The translations under genes were made by a program, and so were the position numbers. The notes under the pieces are model-generated. The model was given only the letters and a program-made list of their open reading frames with translations, ran no database searches and had not been told where the DNA came from. A stretch of DNA of 64,000 nt, from NCBI RefSeq assembly GCF_012516315.1, contig NZ_CP051185.1:3337403-3401402 (forward strand). The letters run 5' to 3'. Position 1 is the stretch's first letter. Every line of letters begins with the position of its first letter. The stretch is from Limnospira fusiformis SAG 85.79. GTDB taxonomy: Bacteria; Cyanobacteriota; Cyanobacteriia; Cyanobacteriales; Microcoleaceae. Below are positions 42,096 through 51,919 of the stretch, in pieces.

Positions 42096-43058
42096 TATAG
42101 CATTAGTCAAGGTGGTTAGGACGTAGCTTTGAGAACGGAATCCATGGCATCATGGAGAGAATCAAACTGCTCACGTGCAGTGGCGAATACGGGCTTTCAG
42201 CCACGACCAACATTTCTCTATCTTGTTGAGGTCTGGCGAATAAGGCGGAAGATAGAGTAAACGGCATTGAGCTGCCTCCACCAGTTCAGCAATCCGTCCC
42301 CCTTTATGAAACGTTGCATTGTCCAATACTAGAGTCTGACCTGGCTTCAATGTTGGAATTAAGATGAACTCCAACCACAACTCAAACGCTGTCCGATTAC
42401 AACAACCCTCAAAGCTAAAGGGAGCTAAGAGTTGTTGATGACACCATGCGGCTATCATACTTACCCTGCCCTGCCTCTTCCCTGATTTGAGTGCATGGAA
42501 GCGTTTTCCTTCCTCGCAGTAACCATAAGGGTAATCCGAGTCCTGACTATTCATGCCGGCTTCATCGAGGTAGACCACTTCTTCCGGCTCCATCTGTTCA
42601 ATCTGAGCCATAAACTCCTCTCGCTGTTGCTTCCAACGTTCTTGGTAGCCGTAAGTTTTTTTTTCTGGTGAAGCCAATTTTCTTCAAGGCTCTGGATATG
42701 GTGCGAGGAGAGATGTCGTCATCCCAAAGTTCAGCCATTTGAGCTGCTGTTTTGTGGCCATGCTCTTGGGCAAAAGCCTTGAATTTTTGCCAGTCGGTAA
42801 TTTTGTGGTTATTGCCAGGTCGGTGATGAGGTTTAGGGAGGAAGTCTCCGGTCTGTGCTTTTCTTTGCAGCCAGAGATTAATGGTGTTCCGGCTGACATG
42901 GAAAACTTGACTGGCTTCTGTTTTGGGCATACCGTCTAGTTCAATGGCATCAATAACTTTTTGTCTGAGGTCGTAACTATAGGGGGCTGGCATTTTTGGT
43001 CTTCTTAGTCATCTCGTCCTCTCCATTATACGTCCTAAGTCTTCTGTCTTGTGCTATA
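42096..43058 (-). mobile_element. IS630-type element B, nested in element A
   Basis: 963 bp including flanking TA. Ends TATAGCATTAGTCAAGG and CTTAGGACGT...GCTATA reversed. Inserted in element A's transposase gene at the TA of AGCTATATGG. Confidence 0.87.
42116..42993 (-). pseudogene. IS630-family transposase of element B (frameshifted)
   Basis: The start (42993) reads MPAPYSYDLRQKVIDAIELDG, but a run of nine A's (eight in intact copies) shifts the frame after FTRKK; the second half continues from the 42677 frame with TYGYQERWKQQREEF, LDEAG, LVLDNATF and LNKIEKCW. A further 1-bp change after RIRHC displaces the last 18 residues. Transcriptional slippage on the A tract could in principle join the halves. 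Confidence 0.85.
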
Positions 43059-43653
43059 GCTCACCCTGCCCTGCCTCTTCCCGGATTTGAGGGCATGGAA
43101 GCGTTGTCCTTCCTCACAGTAACCATAAGGATAATCCGAGTCTTGACTATTGATGCCAGCTTCATCGAGGTAAACCAACTCTTCCGGCTCCATCTTTTCA
43201 ATATGAGCAATAAACTCCTCTCGCTGTTGCTCATCACGTTCTTGGTAGCCGTAAGTTTTTTTTCTGGTGAAGCCAATTTTCTTCAAGGCTCTGGATATGG
43301 TGCGAGGAGAGATGTCGTCATCCCAAAGTTGAGCCATTTGAGCGGAGGTTTTGTGGCCATGCTCTTGGGCAAAAGCCTTGAATTTGTGCCAGTCGGTAAT
43401 TTGGTGGCTATGACCAGGTGGGCGATTAGGTTTAGGGAGGAAGTCGCCGGTGTGTTCTTTTCTTTGCAGCCAGAGATTGATAGTGTTCCTGCTGACATGG
43501 AAAACTTGACTGGCTTCGGTTTTGGGTATACCGTCTAGTTCAATTGCATTAATAACTTTTTGTCTAAGGTCGTAACTGTAGGGGGCTGGCATTTTGGGTC
43601 TTCTGTAGATATCCTTGCCATTATACGTCCTAACTTTTCTGTCTTGTGCTATA

Positions 43654-45345
43654 TGTGCAGGTAGTCGTATGAGCCCCCTACTTTTCCCCTTGCCCTTTTG
43701 GGCGCAGCGTGTCAACCTATTTCGCTGCTAATGTATTACCATGGTTCAAGTCGGACATTCAGTTTCCTTAATCATAGATGGTTGGCAGTGGTCGAGTAGG
43801 AGGTAGGTTCCTCCACACGCCTTCCGTTCCCCGCTTCAATCCTGGGGTTATGATTCCCCAAACTGGGGGTGGCTATCGCCGTTACCCTCTGCTCTGTGAT
43901 TTCTCAGTTCGCTTAGGACCTTGGGTTCCCTGCCTTGCTTAGTTCCCTAAGCGTCGGGACATATAAACAGTTATGAGGATGGTCAGGAGTGCGATCCTTA
44001 TATCCAAATTCGGGGCTGTAATCCTCACCGGGTAGTGATTTAGGGCATTTCAGCCCTATTTCATACCCGAACGTCTCGCACCATGTGCTTACATTTTTCA
44101 CTACTGCCTTGTGAATAGCATTACTCACTTGTTTATAGGCAGACCATTAGAGGGGTTACAACGTTCCGTTTATACGGGCATTCCATCTTGAGATTTGTCC
44201 TGTCCACCGGGGTACTTTAAAGGTCTGTGCAGGTAGGTAAAGAAGCCTCCTACTTTTCCCCTTGTTCTTTTGAACGTAGCGTGTCAACCTATTTCGCTAC
44301 TACAGAGTTACGATGGTTCAAGCCAGACATTCGGTTTCCCTAATCATGGATGGTTGGCAGTGGTCGCGTCTTGGTAGTAGGTTCTACCTCACGCCTTCCG
44401 TTCCCCGCTTCAATCTGACGGGTTATGATTCCTCAAACTGGGGGTGGCTATCGCCGTTACTCTCTACTCATTGTTATCATGGGGTCATAACTTCCCAATC
44501 AAAACAGTTTGTTTGATGACCTTGAGTTCCCTGCCTTGTTTGGGGGTTCAATCCAAACGTTGGGACGTATAAACAGTTATGGGGAATGGTTCGAGGCTCC
44601 GACCTCTTATCCAGACTCGAGGCTGGCTTCCCCACTAGGAGGTGATTTCAGGCATAACAGCCTTATTTGGTCTCCTAAAGATTTCGCACTCTCTACTCAT
44701 TGTTATCATGGGGTCATAACTTCCCAATCAAAACAGTTTGTTTGATGGCCTTGAGTTCCCTGCCTTGTTTGGGGGTTCAATCCAAACGTTGGGACGTATA
44801 AACAGTTATGGGGAATGGTTCGAGGCTCCGACCTCTTATCCAGACTCGGGGCTGGCTTCCCCACTAGGAGGTGATTTCAGGCATCACAGCCTTATTTGGT
44901 CTCCTAAAGATTTCGCACTCTCTACTCATTGTTATCATGGGGTCATAACTTCCCAATCAAAACAGTTTGTTTGATGGCCTTGAGTTCCCTGCCTTGTTTG
45001 GGGGTTCAATCCAAACGTTGGGACGTATAAACAGTTATGGGGAATGGTTCGAGGCTCCGACCTCTTATCCAGACTCGGGGCTGGCTTCCCCACTAGGAGG
45101 TGATTTCAGGCATAACAGCCTTATTTGGTCTCCTCAACATTTCGCACCCTCTACTCCCTGATTTCTCAGTTTGTTTATGACCTTGGGTTCCCTGCCTTGC
45201 TTAGATTGATCCAAGCGTCGGGACATATAAACAGTTATGAGGTTGGTCAGAAGCGAGCTTCTTATATCCAGCTACGAGCTGGAACCCTCACGCTTGCTGT
45301 TATTTCAGGCATTGCAGCCCTATTTGATGCCTAAACGTCTCGCAC
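43654..45345 (-). mobile_element. Truncated and nested group II intron block downstream of ndhM
   Basis: The outermost 5' end is at 45345 (GTGCGAGACGTTTAGGC), 9 nt after the ndhM stop. Three further 5'-like starts (GTGCGAAAT) lie at 45147, 44918 and 44689, the last leading into a full domain I-III stretch to 44082. There a second intron starts (GTGCGAGACGTTCGGG at 44081) after GTAAGCACATG, the same domain-IV position as in the tnpB nest. It runs to 43654, where IS630 element A cuts it. No domain V/VI remains, so the block cannot splice by itself. Confidence 0.78.
44460..45147 (-). repeat. 229-bp tandem repeats of a group II intron 5' segment
   Basis: Units starting at 45147, 44918 and 44689 on the minus strand. 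The last two spacings are 229 bp and the sequences are almost identical. Each holds the early part of domain I and joins the next at GAGTAGAGA(G)GTGCG. The short plus-strand frames here are products of the repetition. Confidence 0.82.
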
Positions 45346-45353
45346 GATTAATT

Positions 45354-45692
45354 TTAGGATGGGGTTTCTACTCGCGGCAGTCCCATACTATAGTTGACCG
45401 CCCTAGTACCGAGATTATAGGAGATTTGACCGGATTGCAAAAGCGATCGCACAAAATGCTCTAAATCTGATCCAATGCGACGGAGATTATATTCTGTCAA
45501 ATCTTCCCCTTCCGATGCTGCGACTAACTCATCAAACTTTCGATAGACTTGTTGCAGGGCTTCATCATTCCAGTTAAATTCATTATCTGGGTCAATGTCA
45601 ATGGTCAATTTTTCTTCACTGGGAATGATTTCGTTATCCTGAAGTTCCGCAGTCAAAATGTGAATGTGACGGGTTGTAGACTTTAACAGCAT
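45354..45692 (-). CDS. ndhM: NAD(P)H-quinone oxidoreductase subunit M
   Basis: 112 residues, normal length. MLLKSTTRHIHILTAELQ, DIDPDNEFNWNDEALQ, VYRKFDELV and YNLRRIGSDLEHFVRSLLQ are the NdhM core. NdhM is an oxygenic-photosynthesis-specific subunit of the NDH-1 complex, on the cytoplasmic arm at the thylakoid membrane, serving cyclic electron flow and respiration. The gene is intact though it sits between two group II intron ends, 9 nt from one on its 3' side and 90 bp from the other on its 5' side. Confidence 0.94.
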   Translation of the reverse strand: MLLKSTTRHIHILTAELQDNEIIPSEEKLTIDIDPDNEFNWNDEALQQVYRKFDELVAASEGEDLTEYNLRRIGSDLEHFVRSLLQSGQISYNLGTRAVNYSMGLPRVETPS

Positions 45693-45782
45693 AGTTTAGG
45701 ATGAGTGAGACTAAGTGCCTATTATACACTTATTACGGCGACTGTGATCCCAACAATCACCAGAGGCTAGGCTAATTGATAA

Positions 45783-46452
45783 GTGCGAGACGTTTAGGAG
45801 ACCAAATAAGGCTGCAATGCCTGAAATAACCTCCTAGTGGGGATTTCAACCCCTTGATTGAATATAAGGAGCGCACTCCTGACCATCCTCATAACTGTTT
45901 ATATGTCCCGACGCTTGGAGAAATCTAAGCAAGGCAGGGAACTCAAGGTCATAAACAAACTGAGAAATCAGGGAGTAGAGAGTAACGGCGATAGCCACCC
46001 CCAGTTTTAGGATTCATAACCCTAGGATTGAAGCGGGGAACGGAAGGCATGAGGTAGAACCTACTACCAAAAATGTGACCACTGCCAACCATCCATGACT
46101 AAGGAAATCTGAATGTTCCGACTTGAACCATCGTAATTAGCAAGCAGCGAAATAGATTGACACGCTGCGCTCAAAAGAGCAAGGGGAAAAGAAGAGGTTT
46201 TTATATACCATCTTCACAGACCTTTAAAAGTACCCCGGTGGATAGGACAAGTCTAAAGATGGAATGCCCATATAAACGGAACGTTTTAAATCCTCCTGGA
46301 CTCTGAATATCTGGTCGAGATATCAGTAGTAACAAATGTAAGCGCAAGTCCTAGAGGAAGTGAGATGTGACCAAAAGCCAACGCCCTGCTGTAATGGCAG
46401 GGATATGCTGACAGGTTACGGTTTGATTGCATGAATAGAGTCTAGTAGGAGT
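45783..46452 (+). mobile_element. Group II intron, 5' part, plus orientation, truncated
   Basis: Starts GTGCGAGACGTTTAGGAG at 45783. Domains I-III match the other copies, and domain IV begins after TGTAAGCGCA (46336-46345); no ORF. It is cut in domain IV by an IS630 element at 46453 and its domains V-VI are absent. Confidence 0.82.
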
Positions 46453-47051
46453 TATAGCACCAGACAGGAAAGTTAGGACGTATAATGGAGAGGACGAGAT
46501 GACTAAGAAGACCAAAAATGCCAGCCCCCTATAGTTACGACCTCAGACAAAAAGTTATTGATGCCATTGAACTAGACGGTATGCCCAAAACATAAGCCAG
46601 TCAACTTTTCCATGTCAGCCGGAACACCATTAATCTCTGGCTGCAAAGAAAAGCACAGACCGGAGACTTCCTCCCTAAACCTAATCACCCACCTGGCAAT
46701 AACCACAAAATTACCGACTGGCATAAATTCAAGGCTTTTGCCCAAGAGCATGGCCACAAAACCTCCGCTCAAATGGCTGAACTTTGGGATGACGACATCT
46801 CTCCTCGCACCATATCCAGAGCCTTGAAGAAAATTGGCTTCACCAGAAAAAAAACTTACGGCTACCAAGAACGTTGGAAGCAACAGCGAGAGGAGTTTAT
46901 GGCTCAGATTGAACAGATGGAGCCACAAGAAGTGGTCTACCTCGATGAAGCCGGCATGAATAGTCAGGACTCGGATTACCCTTATGGTTACTGCGAGGAA
47001 GGAAAACGCTTCCATGCCCTCAAATCAGGGAAGAGGCAGGACAGGGTGAGC
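46453..47051 (+). mobile_element. IS630-type element C, 5' part only
   Basis: Starts TATAGCACCAGACAGG. It runs into the transposase gene and is broken at GTGAGCTA, where element D is inserted. The 3' part does not follow element D. Confidence 0.82.
46518..47051 (+). pseudogene. IS630-family transposase of element C (nonsense codon, truncated)
   Basis: MPAPYSYDLRQKVIDAIELDG then an in-frame TAA where other copies have GAA (MPKT-stop-ASQ). The rest of the N-terminal half (WDDDISPRTISRALKKIGFTRKKTYGYQ, VVYLDEAG) is readable to GRVSY; the C-terminal 100 residues are lost. Confidence 0.85.
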
Positions 47052-48013
47052 TATAGCACAAGACAGAATACTTAGGACGTATAATGGAGAGGACGAGATG
47101 ACTAAGAAGACCAAAAATGCCAGCCCCCTATAGTTACGACCTCAGACAAAAAGTTATTGATGCCATTGAACTAGACGGTATGCCCAAAACAGAAGCCAGT
47201 CAAGTTTTCCATGTCAGCAGGAACACCATTAATCTCTGGCTGCAAAGAAAAGCACAGACCGGAGACTTCCTCCCTAAACCTCATCACCGACCTGGCAATA
47301 ACCACAAAATTACCGACTGGCAAAAATTCAAGGCTTTTGCCCAAGAGCATGGCGACAAAACAGCAGCTCAAATGGCTGAACTTTGGGATGACGACATCTC
47401 TCCTCGCACCATATCCAGAGCCTTGAAGAAAATTGGCTTCACCAGAAAAAAAAACTTACGGCTACCAAGAACGTTGGAAGCAACAGCGAGAGGAGTTTAT
47501 GGCTCAGATTGAACAGATGGAGCCGGAAGAAGTGGTCTACCTCGATGAAGCCGGCATGAATAGTCAGGACTCGGATTACCCTTATGGTTACTGCGAGGAA
47601 GGAAAACGCTTCCATGCACTCAAATCAGGGAAGAGGCAGGGCAGGGTAAGTATGATAGCCGCATGGTGTCATCAACAACTCTTAGCTCCCTTTAGCTTTG
47701 AGGGTTGTTGTAATCGGACAGTGTTTGAGTTGTGGTTGGAGTTCATCTTAATTCCAACATTGAAGCCAGGTCAGACTCTAGTATTGGACAATGCAACGTT
47801 TCATAAAGGGGGGCGGATTGCTGAACTGGTGGAGGCAGCTCAATGCCGTTTACTCTATCTACCACCTTATTCGCCAGGCCTCAACAAGATAGAGAAATGT
47901 TGGTCGTGGCTGAAAGCCCGTATTCGCCACTGCATTGAGCAGTTTGATTCTCTCCATGATGCCATGGATTCCGTTCTCAAAGCTGCGTCCTAACCACCTT
48001 GACTAATGCTATA
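47052..48013 (+). mobile_element. IS630-type element D, complete but frameshifted
   Basis: Both ends present (TATAGCACAAGACAGAA ... TTGACTAATGCTATA), 962 bp. Inserted into element C at the same TA used by element B in element A. Confidence 0.87.
47117..47993 (+). pseudogene. IS630-family transposase of element D (A-tract frameshift)
   Basis: Like element B it has nine A's after ACCAG (47446-47454), one more than intact copies, splitting the 291-residue frame into an N-terminal 112-residue HTH part and a C-terminal part from 47433 with all three catalytic acidic segments (LDEAG, LDNATF, LNKIEKCW). Confidence 0.85.
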
Positions 48014-48541
48014 CCTGCCGAGAGCCTAAAAGGGGTTTAAACGTACCGTTTATATGGGCATTCCATCTTTAGACTTGTCCTTTCCACCGGGGTACCTTTA
48101 AAGGTCTGTGTAGGTGATAACAAGATTACCCTATTTTTCCCCTTGCCCTTTTGGACGCAGCGTATCAACCTATTTCGCTGCTTCTAGATTACGATGGTTC
48201 AAGCCGGAACATTCAGATTTCCTTAGTCATGGATGGTTGGCAGTGGTCGGATTGTTGGGATTAGGTTTCCCTCATGCCTTCCGTTCCCCGCTTCAATCTC
48301 ACGGGTTGTGAATCCTGAAACTGGGGGTGGCTATCGCCGTTACTCTCAACGCCCTTATTTCTCAGTTTGTTTATGACCTTGAGTCCCCTGCCTTGCTTAG
48401 ATTTCTCCAAGCGTCGGGACATATAAACAGTTATGGGATGGTCAGGAATGTGAATCCCTTATATTCCACCAAGGGGTGAAAGTCCCATTAGGAAGTTATT
48501 TCAGGCATTGCAGCCTTATTTGATTCCTAAACGTCTCGCAC
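48014..48541 (-). mobile_element. Group II intron fragment (domains I-III), minus orientation
   Basis: 5' end GTGCGAGACGTTTAGGAAT at 48541; runs through the conserved CCCCCAGTTTC and GTACCCCGGTGG blocks and is cut at 48014 by element D. No domain V/VI. Confidence 0.8.
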
Positions 48542-48550
48542 CTTGTTTTC

Positions 48551-49511
48551 TATAGCACAAGACAGGAAAGTTAGGACGTATAATGGAGAGGACGAGATGA
48601 CTAAGAAGACCCAAAATGCCAGCCCCCTATAGTTACGACCTCAGACAAAAAGTTATTGATGCAATTGAACTAGACGGTATGCCCAAAACAGAAGCCAGTC
48701 AAGTTTTCCATGTCAGCCGGAACACCATTAATCTCTGGCTGCAAAGAAAAGCACAGACCGGAGACTTCCTCCCTAAACCTAATCACCCACCTGGCAATAA
48801 CCACAAAATTACCGACTGGCAGAAATTCAAGGCTTTTGCCCAAGAGCATGGCGATCAAACCTCCGCTCCAATGGCTGAACTTTGGGATGACGACATCTCT
48901 CCTCGCACCATATCCAGAGCCTTGAAGAAAATTGGCTTCACCAGAAAAAAAACTTACGGCTACCAAGAACGTTGGAAGCAACAGCGAGAGGAGTTTATTG
49001 CTCAGATTGAACAGATGGAGCCACAAGAAGTGGTCTACCTCGATGAAGCCGGCATGAATAGTCAGGACTCGGATTACCCTTATGGTTACTGCGAGGAAGG
49101 AAAACGCTTCCATGCCCTCAAATCAGGGAAGAGGCAGGGCAGGGTGAGCTATATGGCCGCATGGTGTGATCAACAACTCTTAGCTCCCTTTACCTTTGAG
49201 GGTTGTTGTAATCGGACAGTGTTTGAGTTGTGGTTGGAGTTGATCTTAATTCCAACATTGAAGCCAGGTCAGACTCTAGTATTGGACAATGCAACGTTTC
49301 ATAAAGGGGGGCGGATTGCTGAACTGGTGGAGGCAGCTCAATGCCGTTTACTCTATCTTCCGCCTTGTTCGCCAGAGCTCAACAAGATAGAGAAATGTTG
49401 GTCGTGGTTGAAAGCCCGCATTCGCCATTGTATTGAGCAGTTTGATTCTCTCCATGATGCCATGGATTCTGTTCTCAATGCTGCGTCCTAACCGTATTGA
49501 CTAGTGCTATA
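48551..49511 (+). mobile_element. IS630-type element F, intact, 961 bp
   Basis: Ends TATAGCACAAGACAGGAAAG (start) and TTGACTAGTGCTATA (end), imperfect inverted repeats sharing TAGCA...AG.CA....GTTAGGACG. TA duplicated at the borders. Confidence 0.88.
48616..49491 (+). CDS. IS630-family transposase, intact
   Basis: 291 residues. An N-terminal helix-turn-helix (PKTEASQVFHVSRNTINLWLQ, about residues 23-43) and a second winged-helix region bind the ends. The DDE catalytic set is in VVYLDEAGMN (about 155), LVLDNATFHKGG (about 228) and SPELNKIEKCWSWLK (about 263). Eight A's at the slippery tract keep the frame open. IS630/Tc1-like enzymes cut and paste into TA. One substitution, PCSPE for PYSPD, distinguishes it from the other copies, so activity is likely but unproven. 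Confidence 0.88.
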   Translation: MPAPYSYDLRQKVIDAIELDGMPKTEASQVFHVSRNTINLWLQRKAQTGDFLPKPNHPPGNNHKITDWQKFKAFAQEHGDQTSAPMAELWDDDISPRTISRALKKIGFTRKKTYGYQERWKQQREEFIAQIEQMEPQEVVYLDEAGMNSQDSDYPYGYCEEGKRFHALKSGKRQGRVSYMAAWCDQQLLAPFTFEGCCNRTVFELWLELILIPTLKPGQTLVLDNATFHKGGRIAELVEAAQCRLLYLPPCSPELNKIEKCWSWLKARIRHCIEQFDSLHDAMDSVLNAAS

Positions 49512-49554
49512 TATATTACGGACGGATACAAAGTTTATCCTTGCTTAATTGAGG

Positions 49555-49741
49555 ATTGCAATCATCTAGTCAGCAAAACGGCTATGACAAGAGTATAAGG
49601 AGAAAACTGCCGTCTGAGGCACTATTTAGCCAGGCTACATCGCAAAACTTTGTGTGATTCCAAGTCCACTGAGATGTTGTACAAATCAATTCGCTTACTT
49701 ATCTATTATTTGAAGCATGGACAACTTCCTCCGTTCTCTTA
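49555..49741 (+). pseudogene. IS1-family transposase C-terminal remnant
   Basis: Reads TAMTRV-stop-GENCRLRHYLARLHRKTLCDSKS, STEMLYKSIRLLIYYLKHG. This matches the end of IS1 InsAB' transposases (consensus ..TRVEGENTRLRHYLARLHRKTLCYSKS). A TAA replaces GAA, and the catalytic domain is gone. Confidence 0.78.
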
Positions 49742-49764
49742 ATCATTCCTCACTGTGCAATACC

Positions 49765-50127
49765 CTGGATATGGTGCGAGGAGAGATGTCGTCATCCCAA
49801 AGTTGAGCCATTTGAGCGGAGGTTTTGTCGCCATGCTCTTGGGCAAAAGCCTGGAATTTGTGCCAGTCGGTAATTTGGTGGCTATGACCAGGTGGGCGAT
49901 TAGGTTTAGGGAGGAAGTCGCCGGTGTGTTCTTTTCTTTGCAGCCAGAGATTGATAGTGTTCCTGCTGACATGGAAAACTTGACTGGCTTCGGTTTTGGG
50001 TATACCGTCTAGTTCAATTGCATTAATAACTTTTTGTCTAAGGTCGTAACTGTAGGGGGCTGGCATTTTGGGTCTTCTGTAGATATCCTTGCCATTATAC
50101 GTCCTAACTGTTCTATCTTGTGCTATA
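49765..50127 (-). pseudogene. IS630-type element G, N-terminal transposase fragment
   Basis: Right end TATAGCACAAGATAGAAC at 50127, ATG at 50066, then about 100 residues identical in subtype to element A, stopping at SPRTIS(R) where homology ends (49765). It is inserted in another IS630 copy at the TA of CTTAATTCC. Confidence 0.82.
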
Positions 50128-50390
50128 ATTCCAGCATTGAAGCCAGGTCAGACTCTAGTATTGGACAATGCAACGTTTCATAAAGGGGGGCGGATTCCTG
50201 AGCTAGTGGAGGCGGCTCAATGCCGTTTGCTCTATCTACCACCTTATTCGCCAGACCTCAACAAGATAGAGAAATGTTGGTCGTGGTTGAAAGCCCGCAT
50301 TCGCCATTGTATTGAGCAGTTTGATTCTCTCCATGATGCCATGGATTCCGTTCTCCAAGCTGCGTCCTAACTACCTTGACTAATGCTATA
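50128..50390 (+). pseudogene. IS630-type element H, C-terminal transposase fragment
   Basis: Encodes IPALKPGQTLVLDNATFHK...YSPDLNKIEKCWSWLK...LQAAS (50130-50370), the last 80 residues, and the element's 3' end CTTGACTAATGCTATA (50390). The upstream part is missing behind element G. Confidence 0.82.
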
Positions 50391-50504
50391 CATCTAAACT
50401 GCCCTCGCGGTCAAGAGACTTTTAAGGCTCCCTCTGGGAGACCGAGAGAGAGCCACTCGGTGGGTCTGTTTCCCAGGGGAGAGCATCTTCGAGGATATCA
50501 GCTA

Positions 50505-51572
50505 TCAACCGACTTGAACCGTCGGGGAGTTGATAGGATATGGTAGTTCTCTCGCCGACCAGACCTGACCATCCAAAGCCATTTGTTCAATCAAACTTGC
50601 CAATCGCAAGGCTTTTAAGGCTTGTTCTCCCCCTACTGACGGCTGATTTCCACCATGAACGCAACTGACAAAATGCTCTAATTCCGCATGGAGAGGTTCA
50701 ATATTGCTAGTGTGGACTTTTTCAATTAATCCATCCTGACGATAGAGAATCTGGCCATAGTCAGTCACATAATCCGCCGTAGTTTGGCGGTGTATTAAAA
50801 TCTCATTATTAAGGAAATCTGCTTCCGTGAGGGAATTTTTACAATGAGCTACAATAGATCGCAATTTCCTGTGGGTGACTTTACTAGCGATGAGAGTGGC
50901 AATAATGCCATTACCAAAACCCAAAGTAGCCGTCACATAATCAAGATAACCCGAATTTGAAGCACGACTGCCACTAGCAGTTAACTTCACCACCGGGGCG
51001 GGGACTAAATCCATTAACAAGTCGATATCATGAATCATTAAATCCAGCACCACCGACACATCATTAGCCCGGTGGGAGTATGGACTCATGCGATGTGCTT
51101 CTAAAGCCAAAACTTCCTCAGTTTTCAAGACTTTACCAAGTTCAGCAAAAGCCGGATTAAACCTTTCAATATGTCCGACCTGCAGGATGCGCTGATATTC
51201 TGCGGCTGCATTGACTAAAGACTCTGCTTCGGAAATACTAGCAGCGATGGGTTTTTCAATCAACACATGAACTCCGGCCTTGAGGCAAGTCATTCCTACC
51301 GAGTGATGTAGACGGGTGGGAACCGCCACACAAACCGCATCCACATATTCCAACAAATCCCGATAATCTTCAAAAAAGCGAACCTGGTATTTACTGGCTG
51401 TGTCGAGTCCCCGTTCCACATTAACATCGGAAACTCCCACCAGTTGTACATCCTTCAGCAAACTGAGAACCCGCGTGTGATGCTGTCCCATATTGCCAAC
51501 ACCAATTACCCCAATCCGTAGAGGGTCTAGTTGACCTCGCCCTACACTAATGCTTGAATATCCTGTTGACAT
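50505..51572 (-). CDS. Gfo/Idh/MocA-family NAD(P)-dependent oxidoreductase
   Basis: The frame opens at 51701, but MSTGYSSISVGRGQLDPLRIGVIGVG at 51572 is the sensible start (355 residues). The N-terminal Rossmann motif IGVIGVGNMGQHH, the second strand LVGVSDVNVERG, the family EKP (HVLIEKPIAAS) and the C-terminal fold with VLDLMIHDIDLLMDL (HDxxL motif with the catalytic His) are all visible. These enzymes oxidise or reduce sugars and related polyols; the substrate cannot be named. It sits alone between mobile-element blocks and is intact. Confidence 0.88.
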   Translation of the reverse strand: MSTGYSSISVGRGQLDPLRIGVIGVGNMGQHHTRVLSLLKDVQLVGVSDVNVERGLDTASKYQVRFFEDYRDLLEYVDAVCVAVPTRLHHSVGMTCLKAGVHVLIEKPIAASISEAESLVNAAAEYQRILQVGHIERFNPAFAELGKVLKTEEVLALEAHRMSPYSHRANDVSVVLDLMIHDIDLLMDLVPAPVVKLTASGSRASNSGYLDYVTATLGFGNGIIATLIASKVTHRKLRSIVAHCKNSLTEADFLNNEILIHRQTTADYVTDYGQILYRQDGLIEKVHTSNIEPLHAELEHFVSCVHGGNQPSVGGEQALKALRLASLIEQMALDGQVWSARELPYPINSPTVQVG

Positions 51573-51628
51573 CCTATTGAGCACTCCTGGAATCTTCTCC
51601 ACCACACACAAAAGACAATTAAGCCGTA

Positions 51629-51687
51629 GGGGCAGGTTCACCAATAATCTGGTCAAGATAGAGGATGATTGGAGAACCCGCCCGTAC
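51629..51687. repeat. Short dispersed repeat, copy 2
   Basis: GGGGCAGGTTCACCAATAAT...AGAGGATGATTG then GAGAACCCGCCC; the ends are partly inverted (GGGGCAGGTT/AACCCGCCC). Matches 37262-37318. The rest of the gap to 51919 probably contains the left end of the IS4 element. Confidence 0.5.
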
Positions 51688-51919
51688 TCGGACAAATCCA
51701 CCCAGATACTATCACAGCATCAGATTTTGTACAGAATTTCTCTAAAGAAACCAGTAATTCTCATTATGGAAATTCAACTGCTATCGGGTGGGATGTCTAA
51801 CTCGAGACCCTCAAGCCTGAGAGGGTGACAACGGAGGGAAAACCCAGATGGGGCAATTGTTTGAGATAATGGAGAGGTCGTCAAAAAGCGGGTGGCCCTT
51901 GGAGCTACCCTGACCAAAA

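Larger units (their letters stand above)
41756..43592 (-). pseudogene. IS630-family transposase of element A (interrupted)
   Basis: The N-terminal part (43592-43059; MPAPYSYDLRQKVINAIELDG..., HTH then the RKKTYGYQERDEQQ region and the first Asp in LVYLDEAG) stops at GRVSY. The C-terminal part resumes at 42095 region with MAAWCHQQLLAPFTFEGC and runs to a stop at 41756, including LVLDNATFH and YSPDLNKIEKCWSWLK (second Asp and Glu). Element B lies between. Reassembled length is 291 residues. Confidence 0.85.
41736..43653 (-). mobile_element. IS630-type element A, split by element B
   Basis: Left end TATAGCACTAGTCAA, right end ...CTTGTGCTATA; without B it is about 955 bp. It belongs to a slightly diverged subtype (KEHTGDFLPKPNRPPGHSHQ). 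It is inserted in a group II intron, which is cut at 43654. Confidence 0.85.

Noticed and set aside
44509..45161. Repeated 64-78 residue frames (MFDGLEFPALFGGS...)
   Set aside because: They arise from 229-bp repeats of the group II intron on the other strand; no intron-encoded protein family matches.
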